Below are positions 26,847 through 35,812 of a stretch of DNA of 64,000 nt, one piece after another. The stretch is taken from NCBI GenBank assembly GCA_002328075.1, contig DCVT01000011.1, positions 62,001 to 126,000 on the forward strand. The letters run 5' to 3'. Positions within the stretch are counted from its first letter, which is position 1. Each line of letters starts with the position of its first letter. The translations under genes were made by a program, and so were the position numbers. The notes beneath the pieces are model-generated. The model had not been told where the DNA came from and ran no database searches. It saw only the letters and a list, made by a program, of their open reading frames with translations. This DNA comes from Anaerolineales bacterium UBA2181 (GTDB lineage Bacteria; Chloroflexota; Anaerolineae; Promineifilales; UBA4811).

Positions 26847-27337
26847 CCGATGCGAGCGATAACTGGTTGTCACACGGGTTCAAAAAGGCTGCTTCGCAGC
26901 TCCAGGTGCAGGCGGCGTTGAGCTGGGGTTTGGTGGTTGCGGTTGCTGCGATATTGGGCGTGATCAGTTTGCTTCAGGGGAGCCAGATCATTGTGTCGGG
27001 TTATCAGATGCAGCAGATGTCGGCTGAGCTCCGCGAGCTCCAGGAAGCCAACACGCTCCTGGAGGCCAAGATCGCGGCCGGTCAGGCAGTGAGCACCTTG
27101 CGGGATCGGGCAACAGCATTGGGCTTTGTCTTGGCAGGCCCAGAGCAGATCGAATACTTGCCGGTCCGAGAGTATCCGCCGGGGCCGGTGCCCGATGAAG
27201 CGCGTCCGGCAGCGGGCGAGGAGCTATCGGCTGATACGCGCCAGGCGGTTTGGGAGACGCTGATCGGTCCGTTCCGCGGATGGCGACGGTACACCGCCGG
27301 GTCGGCGAGATCAACCCTGGACCGGGGAGGTGGCTAG
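26843..27337 (+). CDS. ftsL: FtsL-like division protein
   Basis: A 164-residue bitopic protein with a short cytoplasmic N-terminus, one span (about 26-48), and a coiled-coil heptad region (about 50-85: QMSAELRELQEANTLLEAKI). The sequence is too divergent for a motif-based call. The name rests on topology and on position between rsmH and ftsI, where ftsL is expected. It has a Pro-rich C-terminal tail of about 60 residues beyond the usual FtsL length. ATG 26843 overlaps the rsmH stop with AAGGA upstream. Confidence 0.65.
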   Translation: MTDASDNWLSHGFKKAASQLQVQAALSWGLVVAVAAILGVISLLQGSQIIVSGYQMQQMSAELRELQEANTLLEAKIAAGQAVSTLRDRATALGFVLAGPEQIEYLPVREYPPGPVPDEARPAAGEELSADTRQAVWETLIGPFRGWRRYTAGSARSTLDRGGG

Positions 27338-27341
27338 AGGG

Positions 27342-29054
27342 ATGGTATCGCCCAAGCGTCTTTTTCCAGTCATGGCGTTGCTGGTAACCGTGGCAGTAGT
27401 GATTGTGCTGCGACTGATTTTCCTGCAGGTAGTGGAGAGTGACCGCCTGGAGCAGGAGCACGAGCGGGTCTTTGGGGCCGAGCTTGAGTTGCAGCCCATT
27501 CGAGGTCAGGTACTCGACCGTAACGGTGCCGTCCTCGGTACCACGGGTTACGAATATCGGATAACCGCCGATCCTTCGCAGATCTGGGAGCAGGACCTTT
27601 CGGGGACGGCAGCCATTCTGGCTACGCTGCTGGTGACACGCACGTCGTATATTATCCCGTCACTGGATCCGCCACGGCTGGCGGACGGCTCTGAAGCGAA
27701 ATACAGCGTCGTCGCCAGCCGGGTTTCGCCCGAGGTCGCAGAAGCAATTCGTCAGCAGGCGATATGGGGGATCTACGTGGAACCGGTGCAACGCCGGTAT
27801 TATCCGCACAACCACCTATTGAGCCACGTGTTGGGCTGGGTGGATGCGGACATGCGTGGGAATTCCGGTGTCGAGGGGCATTACAACGAACACCTGAGGG
27901 GCAACTCGGTCACGGTGAGCAAGTACCCGATGTTGCACTATGAATGGTCCACACCGCGGCCGCATGACGGCGCTACTGTGGTGTTGACCATCGATCGTAC
28001 GATCCAGGCGACCACCGAACGGGTTCTGGCGGATGCACTTGTCCGTTACAATGCTCCGTCGGGCACCATCATCGTAATGGACCTGGACGGTTATGGGATC
28101 CTTGCCATGGCCAGCCTGCCCGATTTTGACCCGAATGCTTACTATCGGACCGAACGGCAGCTCCTGGTGAATCCCGCCATCGCCCGCCTGTTTGAACCGG
28201 GTTCTATTCACAAGGTATTGACCATGGCGGCCGCCATCGACTCGGGCACTGTCACCCCGGCAACGGTCTACAACGACGTGGGCGTGATCGAGGTGGGCGG
28301 ATGGCCGATCCGGAATTGGGACGGAGCCGCGCACGGGATCACCGACATGACCACGTTGCTCTCCAAGTCGCTGAACGTGGGCGCGGCAACCATCGCTTCC
28401 TGGATGGGGTGGAAGACCTATTATCAGTACATGATGGCATTTGGCCTGGCGGACTATACCGGAATTGACCTGGAGGGCGAGGGTATTGGGCAGCTCAAGC
28501 AGCCGGGCGATGATCTGTGGACAGAATCTGACCTGGGCACCAATAGCTTTGGGCAAGGTGTAGCGGTCACTCCCCTGCGCGAGCTGGTTTCGATCGCTGC
28601 CATAGCCAGCGGTGGCACGATGTACCAGCCCCATGTGGTTGCTGAAGTCCGTGACGGCGACCGAGTCTACCAATATCAAAAGACCATCATCGGTCAGCCG
28701 ATCAGCAAGGAGTCGGCCAACACCGTCAGGGAGATGATGGTTCAGGCTGTGTCTCGCGAGGTCAGCTCGGCATCGGTTCCGGGTTACACGATTGGAGGCA
28801 AGACCGGCACCGCCCAGATCCCTGATGGCCCGATATACCATCCGTCAGACATCATTGGCACGTTTGTTGGGTTCCTGCCAGCCGACAATCCGCGGTACAT
28901 CGCACTGATCAAGATCGACCGGCCGCAGGTAGGGCAGTATGAACGGTGGGGGTCGACGACTGCCGCCCCCACTTTTTCTGAATTGGCTCAACAGTTGGTG
29001 GTTCTATTGGACGTCCCGCCGGATTCGGCGCGGGCGCTGGCGGACGCGTGGTGA
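27342..29054 (+). CDS. ftsI: division transpeptidase (class B penicillin-binding protein)
   Basis: Cross-links septal peptidoglycan outside the membrane. 570 residues: one N-terminal span, the PBP dimerisation domain starting RGQVLDRNGAVLGTT, then the transpeptidase domain with SxxK (FEPGSIHK), SxN (SKSLN) and KTG (GGKTGTAQ). The ATG at 27342 has GGAGG 11 bases upstream; a GTG at 27330 is also possible. No PASTA domains are seen. The stop overlaps the murF start. It pairs with FtsW in this cluster. Confidence 0.93.
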   Translation: MVSPKRLFPVMALLVTVAVVIVLRLIFLQVVESDRLEQEHERVFGAELELQPIRGQVLDRNGAVLGTTGYEYRITADPSQIWEQDLSGTAAILATLLVTRTSYIIPSLDPPRLADGSEAKYSVVASRVSPEVAEAIRQQAIWGIYVEPVQRRYYPHNHLLSHVLGWVDADMRGNSGVEGHYNEHLRGNSVTVSKYPMLHYEWSTPRPHDGATVVLTIDRTIQATTERVLADALVRYNAPSGTIIVMDLDGYGILAMASLPDFDPNAYYRTERQLLVNPAIARLFEPGSIHKVLTMAAAIDSGTVTPATVYNDVGVIEVGGWPIRNWDGAAHGITDMTTLLSKSLNVGAATIASWMGWKTYYQYMMAFGLADYTGIDLEGEGIGQLKQPGDDLWTESDLGTNSFGQGVAVTPLRELVSIAAIASGGTMYQPHVVAEVRDGDRVYQYQKTIIGQPISKESANTVREMMVQAVSREVSSASVPGYTIGGKTGTAQIPDGPIYHPSDIIGTFVGFLPADNPRYIALIKIDRPQVGQYERWGSTTAAPTFSELAQQLVVLLDVPPDSARALADAW

Positions 29055-30493
29055 CGAGCTCGCTCGACATTGCTCACGTGGTCCGGGCGTTGACCGGCGG
29101 GGATCTGCCGGACAGCATTTGTGTTCTGAGTGGCGCAGTGGTGGACTCGCGCCGTGCCCAGATGGGGTCTCTGTTCGTCGCGCTGGCTGGCGAACATGCC
29201 GACGGCCATACCTTTGTGACAGATGCGTTTGCTCGCGGCGCCAGCGTGGCGCTCATTGATCGGCCGGTCGCCGGCGATCACAGCACGGTTGACCTGCGAC
29301 AGCCGATGGACCTGGCGTCGGTCGAGCTGGCACCACCTTTATGCCTGCTGGTGGAAGATACGCTCTTGGCACTCCAGAAGCTGGCTGCGTATTGGCGAAA
29401 GCGCTTCACACCTCGGGTGGTGGGCATCACGGGAAGCGTGGGCAAGACCACCACCAAGGAGGTGGTCCATGCCGTGCTTGCCAGCCGCTATCAGACCCTC
29501 AAGAGCGCGGGGAACCTGAATAATGAGATCGGACTGCCGCTGACGCTGCTTCAACTGACGCCAGCCTGCGAGCGGGTGGTCTTGGAGATGGGCATGTACG
29601 CCCGTGGAGAGATCGCCACATTGGCAGCCATCGGCCAACCCCAGGTGGGAGTGGTCACCAACGTGGGCCCGGTTCACCTGGAGCGTTTGGGCACCATCCA
29701 GGCCATCGCCGACGCCAAAGCCGAATTGGTGCAAGCGTTGCCGCCGTCGCCGGAAGGGGTGGCAATCCTGAACCAGGACGATCCGCTTGTTCGGGCCATG
29801 GCCGAGCGAACCCTGGCAAGGGTGTTGACGTACGGCCTAAATACACAGGCTGATCTGTGGGCGGACCAGGTGGTGAGTTCGGGTTTGGGCGGAATTCATT
29901 TCGCGCTGCATTATGGTGGGGAGACTGTAAGCGTCCGCGCTCCGTTGTTGGGGCGACACAGCGTGCACACGGCCCTCCGGGCTGCGGCGGTAGGGCTGGC
30001 GGAAGGGTTGGATTGGTCGGACATCGTTAGCGGGTTGACCAGCGAGACGCACCAACTGCGGTTGGTGGCTGTACCGGGACCAGGAGATTCCCTCCTGCTT
30101 GATGATACTTACAATGCCAGCCCGGCTTCATCCATAGCTGCGCTCAATCTGCTGGCCGAGCTCGACGGCCGCCGGGTCGCTGTGCTGGGTGACATGCTCG
30201 AGCTGGGTTCGGCCACGGAGGCTGGTCACCGCCAGGTAGGTCGGCGAGCGGCCGAGGTCGTCGACTTGCTCATCACGGTTGGACAACTGGCTGAGATCAT
30301 GGCCAACGAAGCACTGGCCTTTGGCCTGAGCCCGGATCAGGTGGTGGTGCTGCCCGATGTTCAACGCGCCGTTGACCGATTGCCGACCCTTATTCGTCCA
30401 CACGACATGGTGCTCATCAAGGGTTCTCGGGGCATCCGGCTGGACCGACTGGTGGACTGCCTAAGCTACGGCCGCACGAATGCGGAGGACTAA
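29051..30493 (+). CDS. murF: UDP-MurNAc-tripeptide--D-Ala-D-Ala ligase
   Basis: Adds D-Ala-D-Ala to UDP-MurNAc-tripeptide with ATP. 480 residues: an N-terminal substrate domain (DSRRAQMGSLFVALAG), the central ATPase with the P-loop GITGSVGKTTTKE, NNEIGLPLTLL, and the C-terminal DDTYNASPAS and VLGDMLELG blocks typical of MurF rather than MurE. The GTG start overlaps the ftsI stop; a tandem GTG three bases earlier is equally possible. murE, which often precedes murF, is not present here. Confidence 0.94.
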   Translation: MTSSLDIAHVVRALTGGDLPDSICVLSGAVVDSRRAQMGSLFVALAGEHADGHTFVTDAFARGASVALIDRPVAGDHSTVDLRQPMDLASVELAPPLCLLVEDTLLALQKLAAYWRKRFTPRVVGITGSVGKTTTKEVVHAVLASRYQTLKSAGNLNNEIGLPLTLLQLTPACERVVLEMGMYARGEIATLAAIGQPQVGVVTNVGPVHLERLGTIQAIADAKAELVQALPPSPEGVAILNQDDPLVRAMAERTLARVLTYGLNTQADLWADQVVSSGLGGIHFALHYGGETVSVRAPLLGRHSVHTALRAAAVGLAEGLDWSDIVSGLTSETHQLRLVAVPGPGDSLLLDDTYNASPASSIAALNLLAELDGRRVAVLGDMLELGSATEAGHRQVGRRAAEVVDLLITVGQLAEIMANEALAFGLSPDQVVVLPDVQRAVDRLPTLIRPHDMVLIKGSRGIRLDRLVDCLSYGRTNAED

Positions 30494-31476
30494 TGGCACT
30501 GGCACTTACTTTGGGCACCGTCTCTTTCGTCCTCGCTTCGATCTGGGGCGGAACGTTCATTCGGTTGCTTCGGCGCTTTCGTATCGGCAAACAGATACGG
30601 ATTGAGGGTCCGCAGTCGCACATGGTCAAGCTGGGCACCCCCACCATGGGTGGATTGCTGATACTGGCCACCATCCTGGTGGTGACATTGGTGGCGCACG
30701 TAGTTGAGATCGTCAAGCAGCGCGAAACGGCCGACTCGGTCCTGATTCCGCTGGTCATTATGATAGCCTTTGGCGCCCTGGGTGCAGTGGATGATTGGGC
30801 CGGAGTTCGGGGCCGTCGCAAAGGCGAGGGGTTGTTCGCCCGAACCAAGTTCATCTGGCAGGTGGTCATTGCGACCGGCGCGGCCGCGTTACTGCACTGG
30901 CGTCTGGGGTTGCGCGGGATAGCTATTCCCACCGTTTTGTTCCAGATCAATATGGGAATCCTCTATGTTCCTGTGGCTGTTTTCACCATCGTCGCCACGT
31001 CCAACGCGCTAAACCTGATCGATGGGCTGGACAGCCTTGCCGGCCTGATTGCGGCCACGGCCTTTGTCGCCTACGGTGTGATAGCGGCGTTGCAGGATCA
31101 GCAATATCTGGCACGTTTCTGCTTCATTGTGGTGGGGGCGTGCATCGCGTTTCTGTGGTACAACGCCCACCCCGCTCAGGTGTTCATGGGGGACACCGGA
31201 GCGCTCGCGCTGGGCGCCACGCTAGGCGTGGTGGCATTGCTGTCGGGACAGTGGTTGTTGCTCCCGTTGATTGCGGTCATCCCCATGTCAGGCGTCCTTT
31301 CGGACGTGATCCAGGTAACCTATTTCAAATTGACGGGCGGCAAACGATTCTTCAAGATGGCGCCGATTCAGCACCACTTTGAGTTGATCGGGTGGTCCGA
31401 GACACAGGTGGTTCAGCGTTTTTGGATTGTGGCGCTGTTGGCAGCCATGGCGGGCGTGGCACTGGCGATGGTCTAA
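30493..31476 (+). CDS. mraY: phospho-MurNAc-pentapeptide transferase
   Basis: Makes lipid I from UDP-MurNAc-pentapeptide and undecaprenyl phosphate at the inner membrane face. 327 residues, about ten membrane spans. Signatures are TPTMGGLL, the first Asp pair in GAVDDWAGVRGRR, NLIDGLDSLAG, MGDTGALALG and the HHFE motif in IQHHFELIGW. The ATG shares one base with the murF stop (TAATG). Confidence 0.95.
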   Translation: MALALTLGTVSFVLASIWGGTFIRLLRRFRIGKQIRIEGPQSHMVKLGTPTMGGLLILATILVVTLVAHVVEIVKQRETADSVLIPLVIMIAFGALGAVDDWAGVRGRRKGEGLFARTKFIWQVVIATGAAALLHWRLGLRGIAIPTVLFQINMGILYVPVAVFTIVATSNALNLIDGLDSLAGLIAATAFVAYGVIAALQDQQYLARFCFIVVGACIAFLWYNAHPAQVFMGDTGALALGATLGVVALLSGQWLLLPLIAVIPMSGVLSDVIQVTYFKLTGGKRFFKMAPIQHHFELIGWSETQVVQRFWIVALLAAMAGVALAMV

Positions 31477-31479
31477 AGC

Positions 31480-32853
31480 ATGATACTGCAGGCGGACCGG
31501 CAGTGGGCCGGTAAACGGGCGGTGGTTCTGGGCGTGGCCCGGCAGGGCGTCGCGGTGACGCGTTACCTGGTGAATCACGGCGCTCACGTAGTGGTGAGTG
31601 ACCTGCGCCGGCCGGAGGACCTGACCTCGACCCTGGGTGAGCTGGAGGGACTGGGAGTACCATGGGTATTGGGTGACCACCCGTTCAGCTTGCTTGACCG
31701 AGCCGATGTGCTTGTGCTGAGCGGTGGGGTGCCGGTAGATGCCCCTATCGTTGTTGAGGCGACGGAGCGCGGCATTGCGCTGAGCAATGATTCGCAGATG
31801 TTCCTTGATGCCTGTCCGGCCGTCACGGTCGGCATCACGGGTTCGGCCGGAAAAACCACAACCACCGCACTGGTGGGTGAGATGGCTCGGGTCGCTGGCG
31901 AAAAGGTGTGGGTCGGCGGCAACATCGGCCGGTCAATGCTGCCAGACCTAGAGCTCATCCAGCCTGTCGATCTGGTAGTGACCGAGCTTTCCAGCTTCCA
32001 GCTCGAGATCATGACCCGTGGAACCCACGTTGCCGCCATCCTCAACCTGACCCCGAATCACCTGGACCGGCACAAAACGATGGAGGTCTACACGGCTGCC
32101 AAGGCGCGGCTGCTGCAATTCCAGCCAACCGGCGGGATTGCGGTGCTGGGACAGGACGGTCCGGGTGCCTGGGCGTTGGCCGGTCAAGCCAAAGGCCGGT
32201 TGCGCTCATTTAGCCAACGCCAGGAGGTTCGAGACGGCGCGTTTCTCCGGGATGCCCGCCTGATTGTCCGGGACGCAGCCGGCGAGCAGATCATCTGTAC
32301 AACCGATGAGGTGCTGCTTCGCGGCCAGCACAATCTGCTGAACATACTGGCAGCCGGAACCATTGCTGATTCCGTGGGCATTCCGGTGGAAGCGATGGCC
32401 GAGGTTGCCCGCACCTTTCGCGGCGTAGAACACCGGCTAGAGTGGGTGCGGGAGCAAAACGGCGTGAATTGGTACGACGACTCGATTGCCACGGCTCCGG
32501 AACGATTGGTGGCAGCGCTGGAAGCTTTCGATGAACCCATTTTGCTGCTGGCGGGTGGCCGAGACAAAATGCTACCCTGGGCAGACGCGGCGGCGTGCAT
32601 TCACCGGCGGGTCCGGGTGGCGGTGCTCTTTGGCGAGTCCGCAGAACTTATCAGCCGTCACCTGGGAGAACCGGCCGGGAAACTGGAACGAATTGTGCAC
32701 GTGGATACGTTGGAGCGTGCAGTTCACGCTGCCGCCACACTGGCGAAGCCAGGGGAGGTAATATTGCTGTCCCCGGGAGGCACCAGCTTTGACGCGTATG
32801 CCGACTTTGTCGAACGAGGAGATCATTTCAAGGACCTGGTACGGTCGCTCTGA
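31480..32853 (+). CDS. murD: UDP-MurNAc-L-alanine--D-glutamate ligase
   Basis: Adds D-Glu to UDP-MurNAc-L-Ala. 457 residues, with an N-terminal Rossmann-like UDP-binding part (VVLGVARQGVAVTRYL), the ATP-binding P-loop GITGSAGKTTTTALVG, NIGRSMLP, ELSSFQLE, LTPNHLDRH and the C-terminal VNWYDDSIATAPE. It begins three bases after mraY. All Mur-ligase fingerprints are intact. Confidence 0.95.
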   Translation: MILQADRQWAGKRAVVLGVARQGVAVTRYLVNHGAHVVVSDLRRPEDLTSTLGELEGLGVPWVLGDHPFSLLDRADVLVLSGGVPVDAPIVVEATERGIALSNDSQMFLDACPAVTVGITGSAGKTTTTALVGEMARVAGEKVWVGGNIGRSMLPDLELIQPVDLVVTELSSFQLEIMTRGTHVAAILNLTPNHLDRHKTMEVYTAAKARLLQFQPTGGIAVLGQDGPGAWALAGQAKGRLRSFSQRQEVRDGAFLRDARLIVRDAAGEQIICTTDEVLLRGQHNLLNILAAGTIADSVGIPVEAMAEVARTFRGVEHRLEWVREQNGVNWYDDSIATAPERLVAALEAFDEPILLLAGGRDKMLPWADAAACIHRRVRVAVLFGESAELISRHLGEPAGKLERIVHVDTLERAVHAAATLAKPGEVILLSPGGTSFDAYADFVERGDHFKDLVRSL

Positions 32854-32896
32854 TGCGTTCCGGCGTCGGGTCACAACTGTGACGCAGGGAGACGAC

Positions 32897-34168
32897 ATGG
32901 CAGCAGTCAATGTAGCTCGGACCAGAATATCGCCCACCAGAGTTGTGCCTGCCGTCTCACGACCGTTTGCGCAACTGGATTATGCGCTGGCGCTGGCCAT
33001 AGCCGGGCTGGTCATGATCGGTCTGATCATGGTCTACAGCGCTTCGGTTTACGTGAGTCTGCTGCAGGAGCTAACTCCCACCTACTACTTTGGTCGACAA
33101 TTGGGAGCGGTCCTCCTGGGCCTGGTAGCCATTGTGCTGCTTCAGTTCATCGACTACCGGACACTCCGTCGCTTTTCGGTGGTAGCCGCCGCTCTGACGA
33201 TTGCGGGTCTGGCTGCGGTGCTCATCTTGGGCGAATCGATTTTGGGCGCCAAGCGCGGCCTCTTTCAGGGCTCGTATCAGCCCAGCGAATTCGCCAAGCT
33301 GATCACCGTAGTGTACATTGCCGACTGGTTGGCGGCCAAAGGGGAACGTATCAAGTCGTTTGAACTGGGCTTTTTTCCGTTCCTGTTCCTGGTGGCTATC
33401 CTCTGCGGCTTGGTTGCGCTGCAACCGGATGTCAGCACGACAACGTTGATTGCGCTGATCGCCTTTACGATGTTTTTTGTGGCGGGTGCCCGGTGGTCGC
33501 ACTTTGCCATATTGATGGCCGGTGGCGCATCCGTCTTTGCCGGCCTGGTCGCCTTTATGCCGCACGCTCGTCAGCGCTTTATGGAATACGTCTGGTCGCT
33601 CATGGATCCGTCGCAGGCACAGTGGCACGCACAACAGGTCGTTTATTCATTCGCGTTGGGCGGCCTTACCGGGCGCGGCCTAGGACGGAGTTTTCAGAAA
33701 ACGGGACCGCTGCCAGTGCCACATACTGACAGTATCTTGGCGGTGGTCGGCGAGGAACTGGGCCTGGTCGGATGTCTGGTGGTTCTTGCTTTGCTGTGCG
33801 TGATCATCTACCGAGGCTACAAAATCGCGCTGGAAACAAGAGAGGATTACGGGAGGTTACTAGCAGTCGGTATTACTACCTGGCTGGCTGTTCAAGGACT
33901 GGTCAACATCGCCGGTTTGACCGGGGTCGGTCCGTTCAGCGGGGTTCCGCTCCCGTTTGTTAGTTACGGCGGATCCTCCATGCTCATGTCGCTAATTGGA
34001 GTGGGCATTCTCCTTGGCATCTCGCAACAAAACAAGCGCACAGAGGCCGGCATGGACCGGCCGTTGACTGGCTCCCGTGCGACCGTGAAAGGAAGGAATG
34101 GTGCGGCTGTTGGTGTCAGCTGGCGGAACGGGCGGACATATTTCACCGGCGTTGGCTATCGTCGCTGA
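32897..34168 (+). CDS. ftsW: FtsW, septal peptidoglycan polymerase (SEDS family)
   Basis: A SEDS-family glycosyltransferase of 423 residues and about ten spans that polymerises lipid II with FtsI. It shows MVYSAS in the first span, GAKRGL, YQPSEFAKL, the large loop with the catalytic Asp region (ALQPDVSTTTL), VPHTDSILAVVGEELG and the C-terminal FVSYGGSSM. ATG 32897 has AGGGAG six bases upstream; the longer frame from 32789 overlaps murD and is rejected. The last 24 codons overlap the start of murG by 71 bases. Confidence 0.94.
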   Translation: MAAVNVARTRISPTRVVPAVSRPFAQLDYALALAIAGLVMIGLIMVYSASVYVSLLQELTPTYYFGRQLGAVLLGLVAIVLLQFIDYRTLRRFSVVAAALTIAGLAAVLILGESILGAKRGLFQGSYQPSEFAKLITVVYIADWLAAKGERIKSFELGFFPFLFLVAILCGLVALQPDVSTTTLIALIAFTMFFVAGARWSHFAILMAGGASVFAGLVAFMPHARQRFMEYVWSLMDPSQAQWHAQQVVYSFALGGLTGRGLGRSFQKTGPLPVPHTDSILAVVGEELGLVGCLVVLALLCVIIYRGYKIALETREDYGRLLAVGITTWLAVQGLVNIAGLTGVGPFSGVPLPFVSYGGSSMLMSLIGVGILLGISQQNKRTEAGMDRPLTGSRATVKGRNGAAVGVSWRNGRTYFTGVGYRR

Positions 34169-35210
34169 AAACCAGTCATCTCCTGAACCGGCTCAGGCTG
34201 TGCTGTGGGTGGGCACGGCCGGAGAGATGGAGGAGGAACTGGTGGGGCGCGCCGGTTTGCTGTTGGAGACCATCTCCGGCGGCGGGGTGCATGGCGTAGG
34301 TTTGCGGCAATTGGCGCGCAATGGTCCTCGCCTTATGCAGGGTTGGCGGCAGGCGCGACGAATTGTGCGCCGGTTCGGGCCGGACGTTGCCCTGCTGACC
34401 GGCGGATACACCAACATTCCGGTTGCCCTGGCAGCCTGGGAAAGGCGCGTCCCACTGCTCATCTTCTTGCCCGACATCGAGCCTGGCCTGGCCATCCGGA
34501 CGCTCAGCCACCTGGCGCAAGTCGTTGCCTGCACGGCCGAGGCCTCGCGGTCTTTTCTTCCACCGCAGAAGGTCAAGGTCACGGGGTATCCGGTCCGACC
34601 CGGGCTAGTACCCGGAGGCGGCCGAGCTGCTGCCTGCCGCTTTTTCGAACTCAAGCCTGATCTGCGGATTTTGCTGGTCTTTGGCGGCAGCCGAGGAGCA
34701 CGGACCATCAACACGTCAGTCATGGAGATCCTTCCGCAGCTCTTGACAGATTATCAGATGATCCACATCAGCGGTCATCTGGACTGGGAGGTTGTCGCGG
34801 AGCGGGCGTGTCAATTGCCGGCCGATATGCGGATCCGCTATCGTCCGTTTGCCTATCTGCACGAGGAGATGGGGCAGGCATTGCAGGCGGCCGATTTGGT
34901 GGTCGCCCGGGCAGGAGCGGCCACGCTGGGTGAATTCCCTGCCTTTGGCCTTCCGGCCGTGTTGGTGCCCTACCCGTTTGCCTGGCGTTATCAGAAAGTC
35001 AACGCGGACTATATGGCTTCAGCTGGAGCGGCAGTTCGACTGAACGATGAGCTGATGGAAGCAGAGTTGTTGCCCACAGTGCAACGGCTGATGAATGATC
35101 CGGCCAAGCTGGAGTCCATGCGACAAGCGGCCCTGAGCCTGAACCGGCCTAGGGCGGCTCGTCAGATTTCGGATCTGTTGGCGAGCCTCGCCAGGAGCGA
35201 CCGCCTATGA
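34098..35210 (+). CDS. murG: MurG glycosyltransferase (lipid I to lipid II)
   Basis: Adds GlcNAc to lipid I on the cytoplasmic membrane face. 370 residues, GT28 fold. The glycine-rich loop SAGGTGGHISPALAI is at the N-terminus. GVHGVGLRQLARNG, LTGGYTNIPVALAA, the second loop VFGGSRGARTIN and the donor site RAGAATLGEFPAFGLPAVLVPYPFA follow. The start is fixed by AAAGGAAGGA before the ATG and by the GGTGG loop beginning at residue 9, so the overlap with ftsW is real. The stop overlaps the cvpA start. Confidence 0.95.
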   Translation: MVRLLVSAGGTGGHISPALAIVAENQSSPEPAQAVLWVGTAGEMEEELVGRAGLLLETISGGGVHGVGLRQLARNGPRLMQGWRQARRIVRRFGPDVALLTGGYTNIPVALAAWERRVPLLIFLPDIEPGLAIRTLSHLAQVVACTAEASRSFLPPQKVKVTGYPVRPGLVPGGGRAAACRFFELKPDLRILLVFGGSRGARTINTSVMEILPQLLTDYQMIHISGHLDWEVVAERACQLPADMRIRYRPFAYLHEEMGQALQAADLVVARAGAATLGEFPAFGLPAVLVPYPFAWRYQKVNADYMASAGAAVRLNDELMEAELLPTVQRLMNDPAKLESMRQAALSLNRPRAARQISDLLASLARSDRL

Positions 35211-35806
35211 TTTCACTCGATGCAGGTTTTTGGGTTCTCGTCGTCATATTCGGCCTTGTCGGTATGATGCGGGGCTGGACCAAAGAGGTTGTGGCGACCG
35301 CGGGGCTGGTGCTCTCGCTGTTTGCGCAGTTCTGGTTCGGGCATGTTTTGGTGGGTGTTTTTGGTGGAGGCGAAGCGAGTGGCGTGCTGAATTCGGCCGC
35401 AGCCATCAAGAGCCAGTTCTTGGTTCGGTCGCTGGCCCACGTGACTTTTGCCTTTTTTGCCTACCAGGGGCCTGCGTTGGCCCGGCAATTCAGTGGCGGG
35501 CGGTTCGGAGACCGAGCGCGCAACCGCATTCAGGAGTCCTCTTTGGGCCTGATTGTGGGATTGATCAACGGTTATTTGATCGTCGGCACCGTGTGGGGTT
35601 TCCTGGAATACCAGATCGTGGACCGGTCGGCGCTGGCCCTCGCGCCCGGAATCGCGTATCCATTTCCGGCCGAAGTGTTGACCCGGCCGCTGGTCGGGAC
35701 GCCGGCCTTTGAACTCATCTCCAAACTGCCGTTGCCTTTGCTGCAGGACTGGTTACCTTTGCTGGTAGTGGTGCTTTTTCTTTTCGTGATTGTGGCGATG
35801 ATCTAG
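35207..35806 (+). CDS. CvpA-family membrane protein
   Basis: A 199-residue polytopic protein with four predicted spans. The N-terminal FGLVGMMRGWTKEVVA is the CvpA/colicin V production signature (G-x-x-x-G-W-x-x-E), and the second half has the LGLIVGLINGYLIVGTVWG pattern. CvpA proteins affect envelope homeostasis and toxin export by an unclear mechanism. The gene sits between murG and murC, overlapping murG (ATGA) and ending six bases before murC, so it is co-expressed with peptidoglycan synthesis genes. This is not a standard dcw member. Confidence 0.75.
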   Translation: MISLDAGFWVLVVIFGLVGMMRGWTKEVVATAGLVLSLFAQFWFGHVLVGVFGGGEASGVLNSAAAIKSQFLVRSLAHVTFAFFAYQGPALARQFSGGRFGDRARNRIQESSLGLIVGLINGYLIVGTVWGFLEYQIVDRSALALAPGIAYPFPAEVLTRPLVGTPAFELISKLPLPLLQDWLPLLVVVLFLFVIVAMI

Positions 35807-35812
35807 GTCTGG

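Noticed and set aside
27816..28841. A 341-codon minus-strand frame
   Set aside because: Antisense to ftsI, which has all three transpeptidase motifs.
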